Origin: Ananas comosus
Lineage: Eukaryota; Streptophyta; Magnoliopsida; Poales; Bromeliaceae
Reading direction: 5' to 3'
Assembly: GCF_001540865.1 (NCBI RefSeq)
Contig: NW_017893347.1
Coordinates: 43,518 to 107,517 of the forward strand
DNA: 64,000 bases
The notes beneath the pieces are model-generated. The model was not told the DNA's origin. It was given only the letters and a program-made list of their open reading frames with translations, and searched no databases. A program made the translations under genes and the position numbers. This document shows, piece by piece, positions 35,701-47,756 of this stretch. Positions within the stretch are counted from its first letter, which is position 1. Each line of letters begins with the position of its first letter.

Positions 35701-36723
35701 AACCCATGAACCATATCCAAGTTTCATGAACCAAATCCATACACCAAACCCATGAACCCATATTCCAAGTTCATGAACAAATCCATAACCAAACCATAAC
35801 ATATCTAATCATGAACAATCCATAACCAAACCCATGAACCATATCCAAGTTCATGAACCAAAACATACACCAACCCATGAACCATATCAAAGTTCATGAA
35901 ACAAATCCATACACCAAACCCATGAACCATATCAAAGTTCATGAACAAAACCCATACACCAGACCCATGAACCATATCTAAGTTCGATGAACCGAGTCCA
36001 TACGTCAAATTCGATGAACCATATCCAAATTCATGAACCAAAATCTCATGAGCCAATGCTCAAATCTCATGAACCAAGTACCCAAACTCATCGTGAACCC
36101 TTTTTTACTCTGGAACATATACCTTGAGTGAAAATTAAATATTGACTACCCCTAATACATGTACTTAGGGGTAAGTCAATCGCCTTAACACATATAACTA
36201 AGGCAAAACATCTCCAAATCGACAAAGTTCTAAGTCATATACTTAGAATTCAGTCAAATTATATCAAGTTTATTCGAACTCTAACACATATACTTAGAGT
36301 TCATTCCGACTAACCCTAACACATATACTTAGGCGTCTAGTCAGCCTTGTCTAGTCTAGCCTAGTTCTGACATACTCGACACATATAGACGCTAGAGTGG
36401 AAGTCAAACCATGGTCGACTACCCTAAACCATATACTTAGGGTCTAGCTCAGTCTTTTGCCTCTAGCATATATACCTAGAGTGGAAGTCAAGTCATGCTC
36501 GACTAACCCTAACACATATACTTAGCGTCTACGTCAGTCTTTTGCTCTAGCACAATATATCTAGAGTAGAAGTCAAACCGTGCTCGACTAGTCCTAACCC
36601 ATATACTTAGGGTCTAGTTAGCCTTTTGCTCGTAGCACATATACCTAGATTGAAATCCTTACCCGATCGAGCTTCAATACATAGACTTAGAGTTCAAATC
36701 CGACATACCCCTAATACATATAC
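32757..36723. repeat. Error-rich copy of 27118-30430 (probable gap-fill artefact)
   Basis: Follows the clean sequence in order: 27721 matches 33366, 28286 matches 33949, the 28903 junction matches 34583, and 30005 matches 36100. Differences are chiefly single-base insertions and deletions. The tandem arrays are longer here (about 10 versus 4 copies of the 37-bp unit). It holds no genes. Treat as a re-reading of one locus, not as a second locus. Confidence 0.75.
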
Positions 36724-39700
36724 TGTAAGGGGTACCGGACTTCTAAAACTATGAAGTTACGGTGTACATTAAATGAAGTTCCGGTGAGGCTGCGGTGGAA
36801 TGTAACATACCGGATTTTAAATATAAAAGTAAAAATAAATAAAAAAGTGTGAGATACTATTTTTATTGGATTTAGAGAAGTAAAACATAAGTCAGAAGTG
36901 ACTTGTGTTGAAATCGGGGATGAAAACAGAAGATCTAGAATTTTCTGTTGGAACGGGCAGAGAAAAATTAGCAGAAAATGCCACAGTCTCAGAAAATTAT
37001 GAAAATTGAGAGAGATAAGTCAGGAAAATTTTTTATGAAGCTAGATTTAAAGTTTCATATTATTCTGACACCCGTAGAGTGAGAAATAAAATCCGAAGCT
37101 ATCTGATAAAGATTCAGTTCGGTACATTGTTTTCGGTGACCAAACGCGGGTCGAAACTGAAATATTTAAAATTTCTTTGGACTCTTTAAGTAAAACTGAA
37201 TAATGACTGTCAAATTTGAGCTCAAAACGGATACTCTGAGAGCTCCGGCGAAAGATATCAGATTTGGGAGCTGCCTGATGTGAATATGTATGCTACTTAT
37301 TGAGGGTTGACTATAAGTAGAAGACTACTAGGCTTCTCCCCTCCCATCAGCCGACCACCATCACCACTACCATACGTTCATGGTGAAGTGAGAGAAACTC
37401 ACCCTTTCTCTCTCTTAAATATCTTCTCATACTCTCTATATTTCTCGCCCAAATTCGGCGCGCGTTTGGTGGAGATCGAGCTTGCAGACGCGTCTTTGGA
37501 GGCGACGGATTGAGCTTCGTGCGCCCGTTTGGAGCCGACGTGTTTTCGTTTGCGGCCTGTCACATTGGGTAAGCTTTTGGGATTTGGCTAATCCTTAGCT
37601 TTAAGAGTTCTAGTAGCCTCTAATGAGTATTCTTTTAGCATGTTGCTCCATTTAATTTGGAATTATTTGCGAGGTTATTTCATGCTTAGCGGCTCAAAAA
37701 TGCTAATTTTGAAAATATGAGGGTTTGATCTAATTTGACCCTCCGTAAACCTAATTGCTAGGTCACTGAACGCGTTGGACAGCGACGATTCGGTGATTCG
37801 TCGACAGCCGGTGCAAAGTTATTAAAGAAACGGACGTTTAGGTTTCGTTTCCGCCTGGAGGGCCCGAGGCGACGTCGTAAAATCATGGAAATGATTTGAG
37901 GCATCGTGGCACATAACTAAAGACCTATAATTTTCGGGGGCTGCGAAGCGGAGCACGGTTGGAGGCGCAGTTGCATATCAGGGCCGCTGCCGGATACGGG
38001 TGCCGCGGGAGGCCGATTGCAAGTGTCGACAAGCAATCGGAACGCGAATTATGGTTGGGTTGTGTTTACCGAAGCGACTAGGTCGCCCCCTTTTATGTCT
38101 AAGATGATGTAAAGAATCCACGTTGAGCATCATTGAATGTAAATGAGGCATATAGATGATGCATATAAATATAAATAATGCATGTTAATAATATGATGCA
38201 AATGCTAAGTAGATCCATGTAAAATGATATGTATGTGTGTATTGGAATATATGCTAGTTGCACTTAGCACTATGAGTTCATGCTAGATAGTAAATGCATA
38301 TTGGCATCATAGAATGTATGCGAGATGAAATTGGATGTCTAGGGTATTCGATATGACAAATAGGATGTCAGCATAGATCGGAGTGGCATCTAAGCTAGTG
38401 TTAAAGAACATAGGTTGAGTATGAACCTAGAGTCGGGATCTAGGTGTGTGGCATCTAACCTAGTGTTAAAGAACATAGGTTTGAGAACTGAACCTAGAGT
38501 TAAGGTAACCTAGGTGTGAAATTGAGGCATTAGACTAGAGTCAGTTTGACCTAGGTGGAAAGTGCATTGGACCTAGATAGGTCAATAGTATAGGGTTGGA
38601 TATGGACCCTTGACTTGTGAGTCGATTCCGGAATCCCAGTTACTTGTGAACTCAATAGTTCTTGGACCGCGGGTGTATGCGGCGATGTTCCTCTCCCACC
38701 GGAAAGAACTTTTGAGGATTATGACTAAGCAAGAACAAAGAGCGCTAGGTGTACGGCATGTTCCTCTCCCTAATCGGGGATCTTGGCTATGGGGTGTACG
38801 CGGCTATGTTTCCTCTCCCACTAGCGGATCCCTGACCACCGTGCACGGACCTTCGGGCGGGACCGCTTGGGCGATGTGGTTCTTGGCTTGCAGGCTGATG
38901 TGCATGCGCAGGATCCTCACCTCGAGCCGGGCCAGAGCGCGGATTATCCCTGTTGATTGACTCGAGGCCGAGTCGTGTGGCTAGCTGGAATAAGGTAGAA
39001 GAACCTTGAGGGCTAGTGGTAAATGTGATAACCTAAGGTAGTGGGAAACCTTAGAGTTGGATGACATGAGCTAAGATTAGCGAGATTGATTGTAGAATCA
39101 TAATTCTACTGTTGTTGCATATATTCATGTTGCATATTATTCCTGTCGCATATAGCATGGCATCGTTGCCATTGTGAGGCAAAGCAAGGCAAAGTTAGGT
39201 TGCATGTTTATGATATATATATCTATCTGTTATTTGACTAAATGTATTTGCCTCCCTTGGACCTGTTTGGTCAAGCTCCTCCCTTGGGTGGCCGTACCCA
39301 CTAGGGAACCATTGGAGTTGGTTCTCACCCCACGTTGTTTTGGGGTTTTACAGGTTCGCACGTGAGCGGCGCGCGGCGCGAGGCAAGGGCGTAGCCTCCA
39401 TAGATACGCCCTACCCCAGAGACCAGAGCTAGCAGTACCCCGTCGACGTAACTTAGGGGTATATGAAAATGAAAGCAAGCAAATGTATCAAACTGTAATC
39501 AATAAATGTTGTAATAACTTAATTGTATTAGAAGTTGATGTAATATATAAGGTTTGAATGGATGTAATATTCTAGGATGTGTTTATGTTGATTGATACCT
39601 TCCTGATGCAATTCTGTTTGCTTGAGTACGTTCCTGGTTGGAACCTTTGTATTGTACTTGTTGCGACGCCTAGGACGTACAGGGGAAACTCTGTCCCGTT

Positions 39701-39757
39701 CGGCGTCTATCGGCGTGCCTGAACCGGACCAAATTGGGAGCGGTCTCGGGCGTGACA
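36724..39757 (+). mobile_element. Tekay-type LTR (plus), probable solo LTR inside the Tat LTR
   Basis: TGTAACATACC head at 36801 (and a partial earlier head at 36724), TATA box near 37311, leader from 37387, U5, and an end ...GGGCGTGACA at 39757. Tat hairpin repeats lie on both sides, showing insertion into the Tat 5' LTR. No internal region or PBS follows. Sequence to about 38380 is error-rich; beyond it looks clean. No reliable target duplication was found. Confidence 0.65.
37311..37318 (+). promoter_or_regulatory. TATA box of the plus-oriented Tekay-type LTR
   Basis: CTATAAGTAG about 510 bp into the LTR and about 75 bp before the conserved leader start AGTGAGAGAAACTC. It lies in the error-rich block, so exact bases are uncertain. 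Confidence 0.5.
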
Positions 39758-40605
39758 CTCTATACTTAGAGCTTAGTCAGACCTTCATTCTAGCACATAT
39801 AACTTAGAGTGAAACTCGGTTAATCCTGATACATATACTCGGGAATTAGCCACTCTCCACTTTCGGGTAATTCGACCCACCTCAATACATATAACTTTGA
39901 GGTCTGGTCATCACATCTCCACCTTGGATATACAACCAAGGTGAATATAATCGGATTCTAAGACATTATACTTAGAGCCAATTAGACTCTAATACATAGA
40001 GTTTAATATCGACTAGGTCTCAACACATATACTTAGGATCTAGTTCGACCCACCTCAAAACATATACTTGAGGTCTGGTCACAATCTCCACCTTGGAACA
40101 TACAACCAGGGGACATAATCGAACTCTAAGACATATACTTAGAGCCAATTAGACTCTAATACATATGAGTCTAAGATCGACTAGGTCTTAACACATATAC
40201 TTAAGATCTAGCTAGTCAATTTCAAATCCAACTGAATCCTAATACATATACTTAGGATTCAATAAATCAAAACTTCTTCGCTAGATTGGACATTTAGTCT
40301 GATAAAATTCATGTACAGTGGGGGTATGCCCTTGCTTAAGCCATGTAAACGGCAAATCATATCAATAAAATTTTATTTGCCTGTTTTGTCTCTTTTATTA
40401 TCAGCATTTATATTTGGTCTCTTAATCGAGGGTTCCTTAACACCGAAAGTGTGGGGTAATTAACAACAGATTCTTGAGTCTGTTGGAAGCCATGAACCTA
40501 TAATCCTGATTTCAAAATAAAACATAAACAAATTTTATCTCTACCATGAATGACCACTCGCCCTAGAAACAACCTACGGCGGGGCCGGTTCATTCGCGGC
40601 AGACA
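39758..40605 (+). mobile_element. Tat-clade element: distal part of 5' LTR
   Basis: Resumes the hairpin array (to about 40261), then a region of unique LTR sequence (40262-40600) ending GCGGCAGACA, three bases before the PBS. The same LTR end portion (40049-40378) is repeated at 63149-63468, confirming that both belong to LTRs. With 28904-30430 and 50785-52915, the full LTR appears to exceed 4 kb, long for a plant gypsy element. Confidence 0.75.
39874..40261. repeat. Second stretch of the varying-stem hairpin array
   Basis: Units with perfect stems: ACCTCAA/TTGAGGT (39879-39903, with outer GACC/GGTC), CACCTTGG/CCAAGGTG (39920-39943), TCTAAG/CTTAGA (39957-39976), CTCTAAG/CTTAGAG (40124-40144), TTAGACTC/GAGTCTAA (40149-40174), TCTTAA/TTAAGA (40186-40206), TGAATCCTAA/TTAGGATTCA (40233-40261). 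Loops are variants of ACATATAC. Confidence 0.92.
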
Positions 40606-40608
40606 AAA

Positions 40609-40626
40609 TGGCACGCCCGGTCGGAC
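40609..40626 (+). other. Primer-binding site of the Tat element
   Basis: TGGCACGCCCGGTCGGAC begins three bases after the LTR end. It has the TGG start of a PBS but is not the initiator-Met type. The tRNA identity is not assigned. A damaged copy is near 53158. Confidence 0.65.
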
Positions 40627-40729
40627 ATGGCTTCACCCTCCATCTTTGAGACCTAATTAATAAATGCTGATAAAATACTAGAATACATTTACGCGTCACT
40701 GACGTCTGTTGTCTTCTATATGCAGAACA

Positions 40730-43700
40730 ATGGCATCAAACAACACCACAGTCAATGCAGCACAAATTCGCTTTTCCGCTTCTATGATGAAGATCGAGGC
40801 TGCCGGTGTTACCATCCAGTTCGGCACCATCACTGAAGACATTCTAGCTACTGTCATGCCTCAACCAGCCACTCAAATTAGTGGGGGCAGTACTTCGACA
40901 GACGAAGCTACTCCAGTTCCCAACAGTCGTGTGATTTCTCGCCTTCCATCACGTGGGAGGCGCCCAAACGTCATCATCCCGAATCCTCCTCGCAAGCCTG
41001 CCAAGGAGCGACTCATTGTTCCCTCTACTGCAACAAGGATGGCGATGGAGGGTCGACTCGAATTTCCTGATGGCCAACTTGCAAGGACATCCGTCTTTAA
41101 AAGATTGGCCACTGTCAACCATAAAACTGCTAATTCGGAGGCATCGAGAAAATTAGTTTTTGATAGACTGACGACCTCTACGAGCGAAGTTGCCAAGATG
41201 GCATTTCATACAAGATCCAAATCTTTTAAGAGAAACGCCCGACGTTCCTTAAAGAGAAGACAAGAGAGAAAAGACACGGGGACAGAGGCATTATCGCCAA
41301 CCGAGGTTGTTGTCGAACCGGCAGGTCTTATGCATAACAAGTTCGCCCCACTAAAGTTTGTCAAAAAGAACTCACCCACTGCTGTCCTCCGTCCTGAGAA
41401 AGAAATCGGTCATCTACGACCTATCAATGAGGCGAGCCACCCACGACCCGTCAATAAGGTCTCGCCAAAACGTAAAGAGACAACCATATCTCAACGCATC
41501 TATGAGGCCTTGAAAGAGATCAAAAGGCGTCGCAATGAGGAAGATACATCTGCAATTAGGGGGCGGAAGCAACCATTGCATCCAAATAAGAAAATTACTA
41601 AGCAATGGAGGGTGAAGAACACTGTCATACCCTCTGATAATCCGAAGAAGCAAAGAGGAAGCTCCAAAAGGTTGACTATCCATACAGTAAGGATGGTCAA
41701 TCATACAGAAGAAGATAATGATGATGGCAATCCAACGCTGAGGGAGATAGCTACAAGAGCTGCCCTCCTGCGCAAAGGGAAGAAGGCCCCTGAAACAAGG
41801 ACGGGCGGTTCTTCTCAAGGGATAGGAGAACACCCCAACACGGACTTACCCCAACTTCCTAATACTGACTTACCTCTTGACCCGTTTAATATAGAGGAGA
41901 ATGAAGAGGAACCCGCTTTTCTTCCCCGGGATCCTAAAGATCTCATAATTGATTCAATGAGAAAGAAGCTGGAGGAAAAGGACAAGGACATATCAAATCT
42001 GCATAGAAAGTTAGACGAAGTCTTGGAAATGTTCAGCAACATGCAAACGCACATGGGAGTGCAATTACGCAATCCTGAAGTTCAAGCTATACCGCCGACC
42101 TTGAACTTGTCCACACCGTCAATCGAAGAAAATCGGATGAATCAGTTGGCTACAACACCTCGCATCCAAAAAGATACTCACAATATAACCAGAGATGAAA
42201 TATCAGAACTCATTGCTCTTCAATTGAAAGAGTCAATGACAGGGTCAATACACAAACAGAAAGGAAGGGGGCATCCGTATCCCGTGGAGTATGATGATAT
42301 ACTCTTCCCTTTAGGGTATGTCATCCCCAAGTTCAAACAATTTAATGGAGTGGGCAATCCGGACCAACATTTGGCACATTTCAAAGCCACGTGTGGTAAC
42401 ACCGGAGGCAACAGTGCATTATTGTTGCGCCAATTCTCTTGAAGATGACTCAATCAAAACTTGGAATGAAATGGAGAATGCTTTTGAACAAAATTCGCTA
42501 CAGTTAGCGATAGAATTTCAATAGTCGACCTGGCAGCGACTAAAAGAAAGAAACATGAGTCAATGCTAGACTACATAACTCGATGGCGCAATTTGAGTAT
42601 AAAGTGTGATACAACCCTAGAGCAATCTCAAGCGGTGGAGCTGCTTAAAGGGAATGTAGACAACTGGATGGCCCCGTTCCTTTGCACCACCAGTTGTACT
42701 ACGTTTCAGGATCTCATACTGAACGTCTCAAAGCTAGAGAAAACCGATCCACAAATTTTGGCGGGTTTCTATCCTTCTAAACCTCGGAGGGAAGATGGAA
42801 AGAAAGACGAAACTAAAACCATTCGTTCAAAGACGGCCTATGCCAACAATGTAGAAAAAGGAAAAAGGCCCATTGTTTCAGCTGGGCCAGCATCCAAGCC
42901 AACATTCGGCGGTGATAATTATAAAATGACCATGGAGGAGAGAAAGAATAAAGTCTACCCCTTCAAAAGAGACAAAGTAAAGAAAATATTCAATGATGCT
43001 ATTAAAAGCGGCCTGCAACTACCGGAGCCAAAGAGGCCAGAAGATGTTGGCAAGACCGATGACGCAAATTATTGTCTCTATCATAGAATAGTCGGTCACC
43101 CTATTGAAGATTGTTGGGTGTTTAAAGACTGGGTGGAAAGGCAATATAAAACTGGAGCTATTACCCTGTCACGTTCGGTCCTGATGGATCCACAAGTGGA
43201 AGAAACTAATGTCATTAGTGCGGGAACCGAAGAAACAATAGGGTTCAATAACTCTTTTCCCTCTGAGTTTTGGAACACCTTTCTAACTAAGAAGATTCGA
43301 AAGATGCTCAAACAATTGAAAGAGACTCCGGGAATTATATGGCGAGGCCCATTGAACCCAAAAGTGCAACCAGTGCCATTTGAGGATCAGCCTTCATCAT
43401 CTTCCAGACCATACAATCCTCCTACTTTATCTAATCGGAAAGTAATCAAGAAAAAGAAGATTAAAAAGCCCGTAGATCCGGAGCTGTATGAGTCTAAGAA
43501 GACGGAGCTTGAAGAGTATATTGACTCCTTAGAAGACTACATACAGAAAGAGAGGGATACAGTTTTAATCAAGGACTTCGTAGTCGGAACAATGGAAGGC
43601 ACGACCGTCCCAATACGAAGGATTGATGAGGGTGTCAAATTTAGAAGATATGTTGAGCCTCCCCTTCCACCCAATAAGAAGGTCTATATAAATTTAAAAG

Positions 43701-44170
43701 ACGAATTTGAAGAGATAGAGAAGGAGATCTATAAGGAGGTGGAAGACTTCTGGCAAGAAGTATCCACAGAAGCATGCAGAGCCATCTCAGCCTATGATGT
43801 GGACAATGAAGACGAATTCACTTCTGCGTTAGAGGACAACATTGATGATGGTGTTGAAGAAGGTGATAGCGAGAAAGAATTTCGGCAAAAACTAGAAAGA
43901 AAAAACAAAGAAGAGCAAAGTTCGACTGCATATACACAAAGGGCCACGAACTATAGGCTAGACTCGGTCAACGATGAACTCTTTAACATAAGAGTCGAAC
44001 AAAAAGAGATAGCGAAGATGGTGATTGGGCTTGAAGCAAGGGTTGAGCAGGTGTTGCGGTTGATGACTCCAGCCCCTCGACGAGTTCGACTACCACGAAG
44101 AAACAGCCGTCTACAAAAGATGATGGAGCGCATTGAAAGAATGATGACCCCCGATACCAGTCAGGAGTAA
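40730..44170 (+). pseudogene. Tat-clade gag, frameshifted
   Basis: Starts at ATG 40730 (MASNNTTVNAAQIRF). The N-terminal third is basic with VFxRL-type motifs (TSVFKRL, RKLVFDRL). An acidic/coiled segment follows (about 41930-42040), then the capsid region (PKFKQFNGVGNPDQHLAHFK). A frameshift near 42440 moves it to the next frame (LEDDSIKTWNEMENAF; ESMLDYITRWRNLSIKC; ELLKGNVDNWMAPF). The frame 42563-44170 continues with a CLYHRIVGHPIEDCW segment (about 43073-43117) and long charged coiled coils, ending at TAA 44168. Very long gags are typical of Tat elements. Gag forms the particle that packages element RNA. Confidence 0.8.
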
Positions 44171-44197
44171 GCAATAGAGAATGTATCTTCTCGAAAC

Positions 44198-44790
44198 TTG
44201 AGAATTGTAGGAGATCAAGATCTATCAATTCAAAGGAAGAAACAACAATTATCTCGAAAGAGTAAAAATGATCAAACTTTAAACCCCAGCTGGCACCAGT
44301 CGACTGATGATCAAAGGAAAGACTCGATCGTGGAGAAAAAGGAAAAACCTCCGAGTATTAGGATCGATGACGCAAAAGTGGCAGAAAGGTCACGACACCA
44401 GGACGTGCAAGTTTATGAAGGAAAAGTAAAAGCTCCACTCATTGAAGACCAAGTTATAAAGAAAGTTTGGAAAGGGGAGCAAAGGGAAGCGCGACTCCGA
44501 TTTTCTCCGGACCATCAAGAGTGGGGGCATAACCTAGATACAAAGAAGGATCAAGTACAACCCTCGACCAGTAAAGGCTTCAAGAAGAATCGAATCACAA
44601 GGAACACAAGACCCCGAGAATATATCTACCATATGATGAGAACGAGCCTATTATCTGCAACTTCTGCGGAGCTAATGGCCATTCTTACACAAATTGCCAA
44701 TATCTAAAAGAGCTAGAAGAGAAAACTCTCGAGAGAGAGTCTTGTAGAGTTATCACTATCTCTGAAGATCACTCTGAGGAATCTGTTAAC
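44198..44790 (+). pseudogene. Tat gag C-terminal part with CCHC zinc knuckle
   Basis: Fragmented frames after the 44170 stop. A clear CCHC knuckle, CNFCGANGHSYTNC, is encoded at 44656-44697 in a frame different from that at 44198-44650. The knuckle binds RNA during packaging. Charged Lys/Glu-rich sequence surrounds it. Confidence 0.7.
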
Positions 44791-44820
44791 AAACGGAGAC
44801 GAAAAAGTAAACAACCAACA

Positions 44821-45897
44821 ATGGTGAACGAAGAAGGTGACAGTGCATGGCTAGCATATGAACCTCCCTCCCAAAATCAAGAATTAAAAAAAATGGAAAC
44901 TCGTATCCTGGAAGTAGGAAACGATGTGAAAAGGTTGCAGCTCGACGTCCAGTCTTTGAAGTTAAATCTAGATTGTGTTGCTATTGCAGTGAAAAATATG
45001 AGCTCCCAGACAAGAACGATAATAGATATGCTCCGCTCTCAAGTAGGCGAGAGCTTAAAGAAAACTCGAAACGAGACTTGTAGGGCAGTCGACATCAATA
45101 CTGATACGGAGAATGATGAAGGAGATGCCCTACAAATAAAATTAAGATCTGGAAAAGTGCTACCAGAAAGGCAAGAGCCAGTTCAAAAGGAGAGAGATAG
45201 AGAAGCTCTAGTCAACAAAGAACTTCCAACTTTTTCGAATCAAGCAAAGCTGACAAGAATAGAGTATAATGTACTCTCTCATTTACGAAAAGTACCAGCA
45301 CTTCTGAGTGTTTATGACGCCCTCATGATGTCTAAAGAACTCAGAGAAGTGTTGATCTATGCTCTCCAAAATCCTGAACCCTTCCACGCATATTTCGCCG
45401 AGACAAGCATGAAGGAGGCGTTATACCTCGTCCACACCGCCAATATCACCTTTACAGAAAAAGATTTATTAATGGGGACAACGCATCATAATCGACCGTT
45501 ATATGTGACCGGCACAAGTGACAGAGAAAAGATGAACCGCATTTTAATTGACTCTGGATCTTCTGTGAACTTAATGACTTTAAGAACCCTAAAGAGTCTG
45601 GCAATGGATGTCGGCTATTTAAACTCAGAAAAAGTCGTAATTCAAGGGTTCAACCAACACAGTCAAAAGGCCCTTGGATCTATTACCCTCCCGATAAGAT
45701 TTGGAAAGTTGCAAACTGAGGCAAAATTTTATGTTATCAATGCAGATACTTCCTACAAGGCATTGTTAGGAAGGCCTTGGTTGCATAAATATCACATAGT
45801 TCCGTCTAACCTTCATCAGTGCCTGAAATATATAAAAGATGGGGAGGAATATAGAATTGATGGTGATATTCGGCCATTTGGAGTTCATGAAATTTGA
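44821..45897 (+). pseudogene. Tat aspartic protease region
   Basis: 358 codons: an N-terminal coiled coil, a basic linker, and a retroviral-type protease with active-site motif ILIDSGSSVNLM (about 45541-45576) and a downstream ALLGRPWLHKY segment (about 45760-45792). DSGS is seen in Tat-group proteases in place of DTGA. The frame is ended by a single TGA (45895-45897); the same frame resumes immediately and runs on to 46860. Confidence 0.82.
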
Positions 45898-46014
45898 TAT
45901 GAAGATGCAAGATATTTTATAGAATTAGAAGATACAGAAGAAAATCATAGCATATCGAGAGAACAATCCTCTAAAGAGAAGAAACTTGTAGACGAAATCA
46001 AGAGGGAGTCAACG

Positions 46015-46860
46015 GTGCCGTATTTCGGAAGTGACTCGGATAGCTCCAATCTCGATGAAGATGAGTTATGTTGGGCTATGAAGCTTCTTTCAAACAATTG
46101 GAATACCCTCGAAGTTGAAAACTCGTCAGAAGACGAACATCACTTTATAGCTTATGTCAGGGCTGATAGAATGATTGCAAAAGCCTCTGACCAGGTGGAA
46201 AATACATTGACAATTCTCAAGGTTCCTGAAGAATGCCACAGACTTATTCCTGCAAGACAGGTTTCTGTTGTAGACCATTTAAAAACTTTCTTTGTCCCAC
46301 CTAAGATAGAAGATGTTGAAGGAAGGAGGATAGTAAAAAGAGGAATCCTTTTTTATAAATCAGACGATAAAAAATCCACTGATGTTATCAGATCGGAGGA
46401 TTATGATGATGATATATACGAGGATATAGAAATCCCGAATTATTTTTCAGCTAGCTTGATAAAGATGATACACAAATTAGGTTGTCCCACAAGGAGGTCT
46501 TGGGCCAATCACAAATTCTTCCAACGAATGTGGAATCCACCGCAAAGAAGATCCATACTCCCAAATGGCAAATCTAGTAATACCAGAGGCCTAGGGTATT
46601 ACAGAAGTTCCACTTATCAAGATATCTATACCTGTAATATGATCAATGCGAACGCGGATATTGCTCAACATTTGGTCGATGAACAAAAATCTCTTGAACC
46701 AAAAGATGCACCTCAAGAGCTTGAAGATGGGGGACAAGCAACTGTAGATGAACTTCTCGAGATAAATTTGGGAATAGAAGAAGATCCCAAACCTACTAAT
46801 AAGTGCATTGCTTCCAGAAGAAGAACAAGAGAAGCTAAAGGCATTGCTAACAGAATTTAA
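46015..46860 (+). pseudogene. Tat linker between protease and RT
   Basis: Acidic, poorly conserved spacer in the same frame as the protease, separated only by the TGA at 45895. It contains a segment (CPTRRSWANHKFFQRMWNPP) of unknown role. A frameshift near 46800 takes the frame into the conserved pre-RT motif (CFAWSYKEMPGL). I assign no enzymatic function. Confidence 0.65.
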
Positions 46861-47755
46861 AGATTGCTTCGCGTGGAGCTATAAAGAAATGCCAGGCCTT
46901 AATCCAGAAGTGGCTGTTCACAAGCTAGCTATAGATACTCAAGCTCATCCAGTCAAACAAGCTCCTAGCTAGGAGGATGAGGGTGGATCTGGAAGAGCAA
47001 ATAATTGTGGAAACCAAAAAGCTCATTGAGGCAGGCTTTATAAGGGAGGAGAAATATGCTAACTGGATCGCTAGTATTGTCCCGGTCAAAAGAAGAATGG
47101 CCAAATTCGTATATGCGTCGATTTTCGAGACTTAAATAAAGCTTGTCCAAAAGATGATTTTCCGCTGCCAATAACAGAACTGATGATTGACAATACCTCG
47201 AGTTGCGAGCTATTCTCGTTTATGGATGGCTCCTCAGGATATAATCAAATCAAGATGTCGCCAAAAGACATGAAACACACCGCATTCAGAACCCCTATTG
47301 GAATATATTGTTATAAAGTTATGCCTTTCGGTCTCAAAAATGCCGGAGCTACATATCAGCGGGCAATGACTAGAATATTCGATGATCTGCTTCACAAGAC
47401 AGTGGAGTGCTATGTCGATGATTTGGTTGTGAAAACGAAGAACAAGGAAAATCACTTCCAAGATCTAACCACTGTCTTCACCCGATTGAGAGAATATCAG
47501 TTAAAAATGAACCCGCTCAAATGTGCATTCGGAGTCTTTTCTGCCAAATTTTTAGGGTTTATTGTCAGGCATCGGGGAGTAGAAATCGATCCTTCAAAGA
47601 TCAAAGCTATTATGGAGATGCCTCCTCCAAAGAATTTAAAACAACTTCGGTCTTTTCAGGGAAGATTAGCATATACCAGAAAATTTATTTCAAATCTATC
47701 TGGTAGGGTCAAACCTTTCTCCAAACTAGTAAAGAAGGATGCACCATTCGTCTGA
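46861..47755 (+). pseudogene. Tat reverse transcriptase
   Basis: RT motifs: the pre-RT segment CFAWSYKEMPGL near 46868, FMDGSSGYNQIKMSPKD (about 47220), MPFGLKNAGATYQRAMTRIF (about 47323), YVDDLVVKTK (47411-47440, catalytic YVDD), and LGFIVRHRGVEIDPSKIKAI (about 47556). Frameshifts occur near 46970 and 47095. A TGA at 47753-47755 interrupts the frame just before the RNase H part, which resumes immediately in the same frame. Catalytic residues are kept, but the gene cannot be read through. Confidence 0.88.
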
Positions 47756-47756
47756 G

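Noticed and set aside
36719..39765. TATAC as a target-site duplication of the solo LTR
   Set aside because: The left copy also fits the normal repeat unit, and three extra bases separate the right copy from the LTR end.
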